Positions 1-9,700 of a stretch of DNA of 41,703 nucleotides are shown in pieces. The translations under genes were made by a program, and so were the position numbers. Below the pieces are notes generated by a model, which saw only the letters and a list, made by a program, of their open reading frames with translations, searched no databases and had not been told where the DNA came from. Positions within the stretch are counted from its first letter, which is position 1; each line of letters opens with the position of its first letter. Source of the stretch: a virus; IMG/VR virus record IMGVR_UViG_3300044547_000338, positions 1 to 41,703 of that record. One strand, 5' to 3'.

Positions 1-53
1 GCTCCAAACGAGCAGGGACGTTCCAAGCTCTTGCGGAATACTACCGCGAGTAA
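1..53 (+). CDS. Scaffolding protein, C-terminal fragment (rest at right end of window)
   Basis: The first 53 bases encode the last 17 residues, ending in AEYYRE and TAA, of the gp9-like scaffolding protein whose full copy is at 40752-41621. It is partial only because the circular genome was opened here. On the circle it lies directly upstream of the capsid gene, the T7 order (gene 9 then gene 10). Confidence 0.92.
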   Translation, partial: SKRAGTFQALAEYYRE

Positions 54-133
54 ACGGAGAGGCATTGAGGGAAGAGCCTGCGCTTGATCAGCCGAATCAC
101 CCTCACCCCCCCCCTGAATACCATACCTATGAG
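1..133. repeat. Terminal overlap of the circular assembly (left copy)
   Basis: Bases 1-133 are repeated at the right end of the window (41569-41703). The only difference is a C homopolymer, 9 C here and 11 C there. The overlap runs through the 3' end of the scaffolding gene, not through a terminase-proximal region, so it marks the closing point of a circular assembly rather than a biological terminal repeat. Confidence 0.93.
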
Positions 134-236
134 AGTACGTTGTGGCCCCCTGCGGGGGATAACCTCGTCTGAGACTTTCGTGGCTGGATACAGAACAAAA
201 TCAAAATTCAACTCCAACCCGAATACGAGATAACAA
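54..236 (+). promoter_or_regulatory. Scaffold-capsid intergenic leader
   Basis: This 183-nt gap precedes the capsid gene. It holds a C homopolymer near 107-115 and a GC hairpin, CCCCC (146-150), TGC loop, GGGGG (154-158), with no following T run. T7 has its strongest late promoter in this position, but the promoter motif seen elsewhere in this genome (AGTCACNATAAAGG) is absent here. The hairpin may be an mRNA processing or stability element; that is inference. Confidence 0.4.
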
Positions 237-1187
237 ATGGTTGACTCAGTACCAGCCCGTCCCGGTGCCCGCCAAGGTGGCTCTGGCGGTGAATACGAGC
301 TCTTGCTCGACCTGTTCGGAGGTGAGGTTCTCACCGCCTTCGAAACGGCCACTAAATTCCGTGAATTACACATGGTCAAGACCCTAGCCAAGGGTAAGAC
401 CTTCAAGTTCCCAGCCATCTGGCGCGTAGGCACTTCGTACCACACCCCCGGCACGGAGATCACTGGTAAGCAAATCCCGAGCCAAGACATCACTGTCACG
501 CCGGACGCTAAGCTCATCTCCGATGTGTTCGTGACCGACATCGACGAAGTACTTGCCCACTTCGACGTTCGCGGCCCTTACGCCAATGAGCTTGGCCGAG
601 CCCTCGCCACGGCTTACGACCGTAACGTGGCTCGTACCCTGTTCCGCGCTGCCCGTGCAGGTGCCTTGTTCACTGGCGACACTGGCGGTTCGGTCCTGAC
701 CAACGCCACGATGGGCACCAGCGCCACGACCCTGTTCGACTCCATCTCGGCTGCTAAGCAGACCATGGACGAAAAGGACGTTCCTATCGAACAAGTCCCA
801 TTGTACGCTGCATTCCGTGCCGCTCAATGGTATCTGATGGCCCGTAGCGACCGCAACCTGAACCGCGACTTCAACGGCGGTGACGCTTCATTGCGTAGCC
901 AAAACCTCCGCACGGTCGACGACATCCAGATCGTCAAGTCGAACCTCCTGCCAGCAGGCACCAACTCGACTTCCGACACGACCATCCCATTGAAGTACCG
1001 CATCGACATGACCAAGTCTGTCGGCGTGGTGTGGACTCCTCAGGCTATTGCAACCGCAGAAGTCCAAGGGTTGTCCACCCAAGTCATCGATCAGCCTTCC
1101 AAGCAAGGTACGTTGATGATTGGCCGCTTGATGGTCGGTACCGATCCGGTCCGCAGCAAGTGCGCGGTGGAACTCGCAACCCCCTAA
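237..1187 (+). CDS. Major capsid protein (T7 gp10-like)
   Basis: This 316-residue protein forms the icosahedral shell. After a Gly-rich start it has the family block LFGGEVLTAF (about residues 26-35), then HMV..L..GKTFKFPA and later DIDEVLAHFDVR, matching the T7 gp10A pattern LFLKVFGGEVLTAF, HMVRSI and IEDAMNHYDVR. T7 gp10A is 345 residues. ATG at 237 is the first plausible start, although the ribosome site is weak (only an ACGAGA-like stretch). It follows the scaffold gene after a 183-nt leader and precedes a strong intrinsic terminator, the arrangement of T7 gene 10 and T-phi. No frameshifted capsid extension is visible. Confidence 0.96.
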   Translation: MVDSVPARPGARQGGSGGEYELLLDLFGGEVLTAFETATKFRELHMVKTLAKGKTFKFPAIWRVGTSYHTPGTEITGKQIPSQDITVTPDAKLISDVFVTDIDEVLAHFDVRGPYANELGRALATAYDRNVARTLFRAARAGALFTGDTGGSVLTNATMGTSATTLFDSISAAKQTMDEKDVPIEQVPLYAAFRAAQWYLMARSDRNLNRDFNGGDASLRSQNLRTVDDIQIVKSNLLPAGTNSTSDTTIPLKYRIDMTKSVGVVWTPQAIATAEVQGLSTQVIDQPSKQGTLMIGRLMVGTDPVRSKCAVELATP

Positions 1188-1218
1188 TACCCCCTCAGAC
1201 CTACCGCAGGTCTACCTC

Positions 1219-1271
1219 AAGCCCCCAAGGTCTCCTCTCGTTTGTATTGGAAATCTTGGGGGCTTTTTTTT
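1219..1271 (+). terminator. Intrinsic terminator after capsid gene (T-phi position)
   Basis: An 11-bp perfect stem, AAGCCCCCAAG (1219-1229) with CTTGGGGGCTT (1255-1265), closes a 25-nt loop and runs into eight T residues (1264-1271). It lies between capsid and tail tube A, the position of the phage RNA polymerase terminator T-phi in T7, where partial termination keeps capsid transcripts in excess. Confidence 0.9.
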
Positions 1272-1293
1272 CGTTTTCACCGGAACTTCTCCC

Positions 1294-1893
1294 ATGCCCA
1301 ATGAACTCCTTACCCCCATGACTGAGCTTGACGCTGTCAACGAACTGTTGATGGGCATCGGACAAGCTCCTGTTTCTACTCTTGCCAACAGCTCCATTCA
1401 GGACGTGAACATCGCCCGGTCGATCCTTGCTAGGATGACCCGCCGGGTTCAGTTGCACGGGTTCAACTTCAATTCCGACTACGCGTATCCCCTCGCCCCG
1501 GACGTCGAGGGTGTCGTCGTGATTCCCACGGGTGCCCTGAGGACTGACCCTATCAACCGCGCTAAAATCTCGGTACGCCGCCACCCTACCAAAGGATTGG
1601 CCCTCTGGGATAACCTAGCGTTTGACTGGATATTCACCGAGGAAATCCTCTGTGACATCGTGTGGGGCTTCGGGTTCGAAGACCTCCCGGAAACCGCAAG
1701 AAACTACATCACGGTCGCCGCTTCACGTCGCTTCCAAGTCCAGACTATCGGGGCATCAACGCCTGATAAGTATTCTGCTCAAGACGAGCAGGAAGCATGG
1801 ACCCAGCTCATCCGAGAAGAGCGGGCAGCCCGTGACACCAACTTCTTCAAATCAAACCGTAGAGCCCTCGGCTTCGGTCAGCGAGACTTCTAA
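1294..1893 (+). CDS. Tail tubular protein A (T7 gp11-like)
   Basis: This 199-residue protein forms the adaptor ring joining portal to tail nozzle. The N-terminal block DAVNELLMGIGQAPVSTL corresponds to AVNDILASIGEPPVSTL of T7 gp11, followed by the family segments R.ILARMTRRVQ..GFNFN, LP and ARNYITVAASRRFQVQ. Length equals the T7 protein (196). ATG at 1294 is taken as the start; an in-frame ATG at 1318 would remove eight residues. The stop codon shares one base with the start of the next gene (TAATG), suggesting translational coupling. Confidence 0.95.
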   Translation: MPNELLTPMTELDAVNELLMGIGQAPVSTLANSSIQDVNIARSILARMTRRVQLHGFNFNSDYAYPLAPDVEGVVVIPTGALRTDPINRAKISVRRHPTKGLALWDNLAFDWIFTEEILCDIVWGFGFEDLPETARNYITVAASRRFQVQTIGASTPDKYSAQDEQEAWTQLIREERAARDTNFFKSNRRALGFGQRDF

Positions 1894-4061
1894 TGGGCCT
1901 AACAGTATTGGACATCCCTTCGTTGCTTGGGGGTGTATCTCAACAACCCCCTACCATCCGTGCTTCGGATCAACTTCAGGAATGTACCAATGGCTGGGCT
2001 TCTCTGGCTGACGGTAAGACCAAGCGGGCTCCTACGGAGCACGTAGCTCTTATCGCAGCTGTCGCTCCGACGAATGCGTACATCCATGATATCAACCGGG
2101 ATAATACCGAGCGGTACAATGTGATCGCTTCTAATGGGTCGATCAAGGTTTATGACCTGAGCGGGAATGAAATCGCAGTCACGGCCCCTGAAGGCTGGGG
2201 CTATCTCGCCGGGATAACCGACTGGTCCGCTGAGGTCCGCATGATCACCATCAAGGATTATACCTTCGTGATCAACCGGAACGTCACCGTGGCTATGAGC
2301 GCCGTCGGTGCTGACCAGACTGCTGATCCTGTGACGACTGTGTGGCCGAACTGGGCTATCGGTCAAGACCGTGAGTACGAGGCATTCGGACCCGGCTTGG
2401 CGTATCAGTACAATCCAAACGTGGGTACTACGGTCGGTCTATCTGGTATCGTCCAGTCGTTCGATAAGCTCCCAACAACGGCAACCACTGGTGAAATCTA
2501 TGAAGTGACCGGGTCCGCAGAGACTGGCTTTGTATCCTACTACGTCCGCCGTAACGGCAACGTCTGGGATGAGACAGTCCGCCCGAACCTTCAGAACTCC
2601 CTCAATCGAAACACGATGCCTCACGCACTGGTCCGCCAGTCAGGCGGCAGCTTCGTCTTCGCTCCATTCTCATGGGCTCCCCGCCGAGTAGGCGATGAGT
2701 CCACGAACCCGAACCCTACCTTCGTTGGTCGAACCATTGAAGGCGTGTTCCTCTACCAGAACAGGCTATCGTTCCTGACTGATGAAAACGTGGTAATGTC
2801 CGTGGCTTCAGAGCCCGGGAATTATTGGCGCACGACGGTACTCGACTTCATCGACTCCGATCCTATTTCCATCGCTGCCACCACGACTGGCGTGAGCGTG
2901 CTTAAAGCCGCCGCCACATTCGCCGATGGAATTCTGCTGTCTTCGGACCAGACACAATTCTCCCTCTCAAACGGTGAGTCCGGGCTATCCGCTGCTTCTG
3001 TAGCGATCAAGCCTACGACGAACTACGAACTAAACACCAATGCCGGGATCGCCTCCATGGGGTCCGAAGCCTACTTCGCTGTCGAGCGGGGACGCTTCGC
3101 TTCCATCCGCGAGTACACCCGCTTGGAATCCTCAGATGCCACCTCGGCAGCCGCAGTCACCGCGCATGTAGCCAGCTACATCCCCGCAGGTGTCCACAAG
3201 ATCATCCCTCTGGTTGACGTCAATGCTTTGGCGGTTCTCACTAAGGGTGACCCTTCATCCATCTACATCTATCAGGTGTACTGGGCTTCGGCTTCAGAGA
3301 AGGCTCAATCGTCATGGCATAAGTGGACCCTCGGGTCTGACGCTGTGATCGAGAGCGGTTCCTATATCGGCTCTGTGCTGTTTCTGGTTATCCGCCGGGG
3401 CAGCGCGCTGTTCCTCGAGAAGATCGATCTTCAGGAAGGGACAGTCATGTCTCAGACTGGCTTCCAAGTCTACATTGATAGACGCCATGTGATGACAGGG
3501 ACTTGGTTCCCCGGCACACAGAAGACCCGGTTCACCCTGCCGTTTATCCCCACGACAACCACGGGATTCCGGCTGGTTCGTCCTGACCTGACCTTAGTCG
3601 ACCCTTCGACTTACCTCTGGATCAACGGCACGACCCTTGAAGTTCCCGGCAACGAGAGCATTGGGGTTCGCATCGGTGGTTACCGCTATGAGTTCCTGAT
3701 CGAACTCAGTCCGCAGTACCTCAGGGATCAGCGGAATATCGCGGTCACTCAGGGGCGGACACAGGCGCGTACCATGTACCTGACCTATCGGAACTCGGCT
3801 TACTTCAAGGTCGACATCGCTCCCTATGGGACGGACTTCCAGACCCTTGAGGTCATCCCCTCCAAGCTGTCTGTGTTCACCGGAAAGGTGGTCGGTTCTA
3901 CTGACCTTATCCTATCTACCCCGGTACAGCACAGCGGCACCTTCCCCATCCAAATCTTCGGTGAAGCATCCAAGGCAAGGGTTCGTATTAGTAACGATAC
4001 CCACGTCGCTTCAACCTTCCCCGCAGCATCCCTCGAGATGTTCTATTGGAAACGATCATGA
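1893..4061 (+). CDS. Tail tubular protein B (T7 gp12-like nozzle protein)
   Basis: This 722-residue protein builds the tail nozzle through which DNA exits. The family signature at the N terminus is present: IPSLLGGVSQQPPTIR..DQLQECTNGWASLADGKTKRAPTEHV. A beta-rich body follows with FAPFSWAPRRVGDE, FLYQNRLSFLTDENVVMS and GNYWR blocks seen throughout this family. T7 gp12 is 794 residues. It overlaps the stop of tail tube A by one base and ends in an ATGA overlap with the next gene, so it belongs to one tightly packed late operon. Confidence 0.96.
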   Translation: MGLTVLDIPSLLGGVSQQPPTIRASDQLQECTNGWASLADGKTKRAPTEHVALIAAVAPTNAYIHDINRDNTERYNVIASNGSIKVYDLSGNEIAVTAPEGWGYLAGITDWSAEVRMITIKDYTFVINRNVTVAMSAVGADQTADPVTTVWPNWAIGQDREYEAFGPGLAYQYNPNVGTTVGLSGIVQSFDKLPTTATTGEIYEVTGSAETGFVSYYVRRNGNVWDETVRPNLQNSLNRNTMPHALVRQSGGSFVFAPFSWAPRRVGDESTNPNPTFVGRTIEGVFLYQNRLSFLTDENVVMSVASEPGNYWRTTVLDFIDSDPISIAATTTGVSVLKAAATFADGILLSSDQTQFSLSNGESGLSAASVAIKPTTNYELNTNAGIASMGSEAYFAVERGRFASIREYTRLESSDATSAAAVTAHVASYIPAGVHKIIPLVDVNALAVLTKGDPSSIYIYQVYWASASEKAQSSWHKWTLGSDAVIESGSYIGSVLFLVIRRGSALFLEKIDLQEGTVMSQTGFQVYIDRRHVMTGTWFPGTQKTRFTLPFIPTTTTGFRLVRPDLTLVDPSTYLWINGTTLEVPGNESIGVRIGGYRYEFLIELSPQYLRDQRNIAVTQGRTQARTMYLTYRNSAYFKVDIAPYGTDFQTLEVIPSKLSVFTGKVVGSTDLILSTPVQHSGTFPIQIFGEASKARVRISNDTHVASTFPAASLEMFYWKRS

Positions 4062-4537
4062 GACAAATAATCGACCTCCGTGGAATCTCGGATGAAGCAA
4101 AGGTGTTCCTAGCGACATCCCTCGGGGACCGCTTACGGCAAGCCGACAAAGACGAGATCGAGGCCTCCTCTGGGTTCCCCCCGGATGAGGCCCTCGGTTA
4201 CTCCCTCGGTTGTTCCGACTTGGTCTGGGGATTGTTCGTCGACGGTAAAGTTCATGCCCTCTGGGGTGTGGCTGAGGTTGGTCCGAGGGAAGGCTGTGTT
4301 TGGCTACTGGGATCAGATTACTTTGCAGACCCCGACAACGCCAGCTATCTGGCACGGAAGTCACGGCACTATGTCTCAGAGATGAAGCGGTCCTATGACT
4401 GTCTCTGGAACTGGGTGTCCGCGCATAACCTTCTGGCCTGCCATTGGATTCAATGGTGCGGGTTCACCCCCGTCACTGCCGCACCGAAGTTCGGTGTGAA
4501 AGAAACCCCCTTCATCAAATTCATGTGGACAACGTAA
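4058..4537 (+). CDS. Internal virion protein A (T7 gp13-like)
   Basis: This 159-residue protein has the shape of T7 gp13: a GNAT-like fold with GKVHALWGVAEVG in the middle, YVSEMKRSYDCLWNWVSAHNLLACHWIQWCGF near the end (T7: YRDKMLEKYDTLWNYV, then HIRFLKTIGA) and a short C-terminal strand. The start is set at ATG 4058, which overlaps the previous stop as ATGA; a TTG four codons earlier is open but has no better ribosome site. Its role in T7 is virion assembly. No acetyltransferase activity is claimed. Confidence 0.82.
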   Translation: MRQIIDLRGISDEAKVFLATSLGDRLRQADKDEIEASSGFPPDEALGYSLGCSDLVWGLFVDGKVHALWGVAEVGPREGCVWLLGSDYFADPDNASYLARKSRHYVSEMKRSYDCLWNWVSAHNLLACHWIQWCGFTPVTAAPKFGVKETPFIKFMWTT

Positions 4538-5014
4538 ATGTGTGACCCAGTAACAGCGATGGTCGTTCTATCCGTCGCGTCCTCCGGGGCCAGTATTGTC
4601 AGCCAAATGAGGGCGGCAAAGGCCCAGAACGCAGCAATCACTCAAACTCTCGAGCGTACCGAAACGGACACTCGGGGCCAAGCCACGGCTCAAGTCAATG
4701 AGCGTCTGCGGGAATCCCGTCGTGAGCAAGGCCGTATCAAGGTCGCAGCAGGCGAAGCTGGTCTTCAGCTCACTGGTTCAGTCCAGAGCCTCCTGAATGA
4801 CAGCGTGATGCAAACCACACTAGCCAACGAGCGGACTGTCGGCAATGCCCGCAGAAACCTCGAAGGTGCCCGGGCAGAAGCCAACAGTGCTTACAGCCGG
4901 GTTGAATCCCCATCAGCTCTTGGTGCTGGTCTCCAGCTGGCGACCGCCGCAATGCAGGGATACTCCGCAGGGAAATCCCTCCAAATCACAAGAGCGCAAG
5001 CAGGTAAGACATAA
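4538..5014 (+). CDS. Internal virion protein B (T7 gp14-like)
   Basis: This 158-residue protein begins immediately after the previous stop. It starts MCDPVTAM with a hydrophobic segment to about residue 23, followed by long Gln/Ala/Arg-rich helices, as in T7 gp14 (MCWMAAIPIAMAGAQ; 196 residues). In T7, gp14 is ejected first and sits in the outer membrane as part of the DNA-ejection conduit. Position between gp13-like and gp15-like genes supports the call. Confidence 0.86.
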   Translation: MCDPVTAMVVLSVASSGASIVSQMRAAKAQNAAITQTLERTETDTRGQATAQVNERLRESRREQGRIKVAAGEAGLQLTGSVQSLLNDSVMQTTLANERTVGNARRNLEGARAEANSAYSRVESPSALGAGLQLATAAMQGYSAGKSLQITRAQAGKT

Positions 5015-5016
5015 CC

Positions 5017-6696
5017 ATGGTCGATTTAGCATCAGCAGCAAACCGCACGACGACCCAAAGCCGGGTCACTCAGAACCGGGACACGCTGCTCCCAAGAGCC
5101 CGTCAGACAGAGACCGATAGGTTTCAAGTGGGGGCTGACATGCGTCAAGCCTCCCGTGGTGACGGGGGTGCTGATGAGCTACGACGTAGCTTAGGAATGT
5201 TCACCAACGCAGCCGCCGGGGCAGCCGAGGCCTTCTACAAGGGTGACCCCGAGAAGAACGCTCAGGATGCTGCTCAGGGTTCTATCGACGCCATCGCTGG
5301 CGCTGAGCCCAGTCTACAGACTAGGGCTTATACCTCATCCTTCCAAGCTGTGAAGGCTCAATCCAAGGCTAATGAATTCCGAACCAGCATCACCGAACAG
5401 GTCGATGGTTGGATCAACGAAGAACTAGACCCTGACGAGATCGCGAAGAGATACCAAGAGAGTGTCTCGACCTTCGTCAAGTCATCTGTCGAAAGCATCA
5501 CGGACCCTGACGCACGTCAGCTGTTTGCCAACAATCTCATCCGGCTTACCGGGGAGATCGAACAGTCCACCTCCAAGCGGATTAAGGAACAGACCGACGC
5601 ACGTCTGGTCGAAGGTGCTATCTCCAACCTGACCACTGCGATTGACACAGGACAGCCATGGAGCTTCGAGGGGACTGTAAGTATCCTGTCCCGAGCCATC
5701 GGCTTCAAAGCTGCTAAGGAACAAGTCCTCGCCGCTATCGTATCCAAAGCAACTTCATTTGATGATCCAGACCCTGCCCTAATCCGGAAGGTCCTAGATT
5801 CCAAACAGGACGATGGTAAGACGCCCTCCGTTAGCGGAGCTGAGCGCGCAGCCTTAGAAGATGCTTTGTCTCAGGCAGATGCCCGCGAGGAAGCCCGAGT
5901 GGACCGCCGTAAGAAAGCGGTAACCGACGCGGCTATCGACCGCATCGCCGACTCCGTAGCTCAAGGTGTCCCCGTCAATCAAGACGAGATCATCAAGCTC
6001 AGACAGGACGGTGAGATCGATGGTGACACCATGGTCAACCTGATCTCTTTCGCCCGCAGTGCTTACACCAATCTCCAAGAGGGTGAGCCCGACGAGGAAG
6101 CCTCTACTACGGACCTAGTGGACCTCATGACTAATGAGAAAAGCTATGACCTGACTTGGCTACGTGGCCGTCGTACTGAAATCTTGAAGAAGATCGCGAA
6201 CAACGAATACGGTCGAGGAGCTGCTGGTCGACGAGAAGGTCTTAAGGTTCTCTCTCAGGTAAGTCAGCTGATCAACGGAGAAGTCCGGGAGCAGGAGCAG
6301 CTGGCCAACCAGCGACGATCCGAAGCCAAGTCATTCGCCAATCAAGCCAAGCAACAAGCAAACGCTATTGCCGCACAGGATCGCCAGATTGGTCAGCAGA
6401 TCGCCCAAGGCTACGTCGGTCTCTATTACAAGGTGGCTGCAGAGTACAACATCCCGCAAGCTGACGCTCTAAGGGACGCTCTACGGCTTCGTCAGGCAGG
6501 GCCTAAGGCCTCGGACGTGTTCTATGAGATCACCAAGCGGCGAGGCTGGGACCCTAACAAGGCCACCACTGGCCGTGAAGGAAGCTCGGGTCGAGCCCCA
6601 GTGCCGTCCTCAGCAAACCGCCCAGCCCCTCTGAACCCCAACGCCCCGGCCAAGGATAAAATCCGCATGGATTCCTCGGGTCGTCCTATTCAATAA
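5017..6696 (+). CDS. Internal virion protein C (T7 gp15-like)
   Basis: This 559-residue, mostly helical hydrophilic protein has Gln- and Ala-rich stretches (for example around residues 427-460, SEAKSFANQAKQQANAIAAQ) and a Pro/Ala-rich tail (PAPLNPNAPAKDK). It is shorter than T7 gp15 (747 residues). In T7, gp15 and gp16 form the inner core and the periplasmic and inner-membrane tube during ejection. The call rests mainly on order, composition and size; no catalytic motif is visible. Confidence 0.8.
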   Translation: MVDLASAANRTTTQSRVTQNRDTLLPRARQTETDRFQVGADMRQASRGDGGADELRRSLGMFTNAAAGAAEAFYKGDPEKNAQDAAQGSIDAIAGAEPSLQTRAYTSSFQAVKAQSKANEFRTSITEQVDGWINEELDPDEIAKRYQESVSTFVKSSVESITDPDARQLFANNLIRLTGEIEQSTSKRIKEQTDARLVEGAISNLTTAIDTGQPWSFEGTVSILSRAIGFKAAKEQVLAAIVSKATSFDDPDPALIRKVLDSKQDDGKTPSVSGAERAALEDALSQADAREEARVDRRKKAVTDAAIDRIADSVAQGVPVNQDEIIKLRQDGEIDGDTMVNLISFARSAYTNLQEGEPDEEASTTDLVDLMTNEKSYDLTWLRGRRTEILKKIANNEYGRGAAGRREGLKVLSQVSQLINGEVREQEQLANQRRSEAKSFANQAKQQANAIAAQDRQIGQQIAQGYVGLYYKVAAEYNIPQADALRDALRLRQAGPKASDVFYEITKRRGWDPNKATTGREGSSGRAPVPSSANRPAPLNPNAPAKDKIRMDSSGRPIQ

Positions 6697-6710
6697 CAAA
6701 GGAACAGTAG

Positions 6711-9700
6711 ATGCCTTCAATCACAGTCTATGGCCCAGACGGCCAAGAGTTCGAGTTCCCAGAAGGTACCACGAACGCAGTCGTCTCCGCTGCGATTGCT
6801 CGGCACTACGGCCAGACAGACACGGCGGTAAACGCTCGCACCTCAGCAGCGACCGTCGTGCCTGAAGCCCTCGAGTCAGCCCGCAGAACAGCTTGGGATC
6901 GCTTCGGTGACAACCTCGATAACACCTTCAACACCAGCTGGATCATGGAAGGCTGGCGTGAGGGTTACCGCGCAGGTGCCGAGGGCTTCGTGCAGGATAA
7001 CAACGGGTGGTTCCGTAAGTCTCGGTCTTTGGACCCCGGCATAAACAACCCCGCAGCCATCCTCGGTGACACCTCAGGTGTCCTCGCTTCCCTCATGTTC
7101 GGTCGGGAAAAGACAACTGCCAACGCCGATCTTATGATGGACGCTGAGCGCCAACGTCGTGCTGAGTTCGCCCAAGCCAGTGAGGCTGATCCTTTCTGGG
7201 AAGCCAAGAATCCATTCGCCCATGCAGCCTCCGCCTTTGGTGGTGTGATCGCTGGGGCAGCCTTGGACCCACTGAGCTACCTCTCAGCTGGATCGACCAT
7301 CCTAGCTCGAGCTGCTACCCAGTTCGGTGTGGCTTCTCTAGCTGACATGATGGCCCAAGGAAGTGCCGTTGAGACTGGCCTGCAGGACAAGTTCAGTCTG
7401 TCCCAGAACGTCATCTCCGGTACCGTAGGCGCTGCATTCAACGTCGGTCTCGACCTGTCAGGAAGAGGCCTTCAGAAAATCTTCGATGGTACCGCAGAGA
7501 AACTTCTGTTCCCCCCAGAACTCCGTCCAGAGATGGAACTGGCTGAGGCGATGTACGCCCCGAACCTGACACAGGCGGACTTCTCGGTCGAAGCCCCTAA
7601 GGCACCCCTCGAGACACCCAAGGTCGACCCTGCCACAAACCGGACTTCGAACCGGACATCTACCCCTGCGGAGAATGCAGACTTAACCTCCGCAACTCCT
7701 GCGGAGAAAGTGACAGTCGAAACCCTAACCAACGGAATCCCAACGGAAAACCTGTTGAAGGTCCAGAAGCGTCTCAGTACACTACAAAAGCTAATCAAAC
7801 CGGACTTGATCGACGGCATCTTCGCCCGCTTGAAGTCCGATGGTTCCCCCCGTCCGGACATCCGGTTGGGTGAGGAACTGATTGCCAAGGAGAACGCTGC
7901 TTATATCGACTGGAAGAAACTGGACGCTGATCCAGACCTCTATCTCGAGTGGGCTGGTGTGATCCAAGACGTCTACAAGGATGTCTACGATGCCGCAGGT
8001 GGCGCTCGGGTATCTTGGAAAGAAACCGCTAAGCGGGCCAAGGACTTGTTCGGTGGGAATCTCTTCGAGATCGCTAAGGTCAACGATGATATCACTGGCG
8101 AAGGTGGTATCTCTGCCAAAGTCGCAGCTCTGTCTGATCTTGCCGAGGCTTCCGTCAAGGACGCCATCGACACTCTGACGTCTATGAATAAGGCAATGGC
8201 TGACGGGAATAGTTCCGGTATCGAAGATGCCGTGAAGGTTCTCCAGCGTACTGTCCTGATCGACAGCATGGCTAAGGGTGCCCGGTCCGAAGTGGGCCGT
8301 GCCTTGAACGCTATGAAGATGCTCGACCGGGTAGGATTCAACACTGGCACTATCGACCGTATCCGGGATTCCTTGGATGCCTTCGGTGCCGGGGATATGA
8401 CCCCAGAGCAGTTCGCTCAGATGACCGCTCAGTTGGTCAAGGCGCATGCGAAGCGTGGGACTAAGGGCTTCCTCGATGAGACCCGTAAGGTCCGAGAGCT
8501 GGGTATCTGGGACTACGTAGAATACTACGCCTCAGGTAACCTCCTGTCATCCTTCAATACAGCCCTCCGGAACCTTGTCGGTACCCCGCTGCATATCATG
8601 TTCGAACTCGGTGAGCGTTTCGTCGGTGCATCCTTGGGATCACTGCGGAGCCTTGCCTTCCGGGATAATCCATCCCGAACGGTCGAGTTCAACGAAGCCT
8701 TCTCCTACGTCCATGGTCTGACCTCGTCCATGCAGCATGCCTTCGGGCTTGCCATGCAGGCGTTCGCAGATGGCCGCATGCCTACGGGTGCGGTCGGCTC
8801 GGTCGGTGAAGTGGGTAACCTTCAGGCTCCCTTTAAGATGACCCCGGAACGTCGGGCACGTTGGGCTGATAAACCCTTCACGATGCAGACTTGGGGTGAA
8901 GTCTTAGGCTGGGCTGTGTACTCACCAATCCGTACCCTCGGCTTCCGCCCGTCTATCGCGGCAGATACCTTCTTCCGTCAGATCGCGTTCCAAGCTCAGC
9001 TTAACGCGCTGTCTGTCCGGGAAGCAAACTACCGTGCCAAGATGGCTCCATTCAAGGATCGTCAGAAGGTGTTCAAAGAGACACTGGATGCAATCCGTCA
9101 GGAGCCTACTGCGGACGCCATCAAGGCTGCCAAGGCTTTGTACGGTAAGGACGGGTCTATCGACATCAAGGCCTTCGATGAAGCTGCCGCTACGATCTCA
9201 CGGATCGACCTAGAGAAGATGGCCCAAGAACATGCTCTGATGATGACGTTCACCAATCCCGGTAAGAAGGGTGGTGCAATCGAAACAGCTCAGAAGTTCT
9301 TGACGCATTTCAGATTGGTCAAAATCCTAGCACTCCCATTCTTCCTAACCCCTACCCGGCTACTGCAGTCTTCGTTCGTCGAACGGAGCCCGCTGGCTCT
9401 GGCTTTGTCAGATCGATCCAAGGGCGGCCTGAGCAATATGTTCAAGGCTATCCAAGGTGAAGCTGAGACTGTCCGGTCGGCCATCGGTGGCGGAGCTGCG
9501 GAAGGGGACCTTGCTCTATCCCGGCTGTTCGTCAGCATGGGTGTGATGTTCGCTCTGTCCCAGATGTGGTCAGAAGGAAACATCGTAGGCAAGCGTACTC
9601 CTGAGGAGGAACGGGACGGTGTGAAGTCTTACTCAGTCAAGCTCCCCAACGGGACTTGGTTACAGTTCTCCTCTATGTCACCCTTCGCTGAAATGGCCGG

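Noticed and set aside
1-133. Direct terminal repeat of the virion DNA
   Set aside because: It lies in the scaffold gene, far from the terminase-early junction, and fits an assembly closure overlap.
3237-3251. T3-like string CTCACTAAGGGTGA in tail tube B
   Set aside because: It is fully explained by coding sequence and lies in the middle of a long gene.
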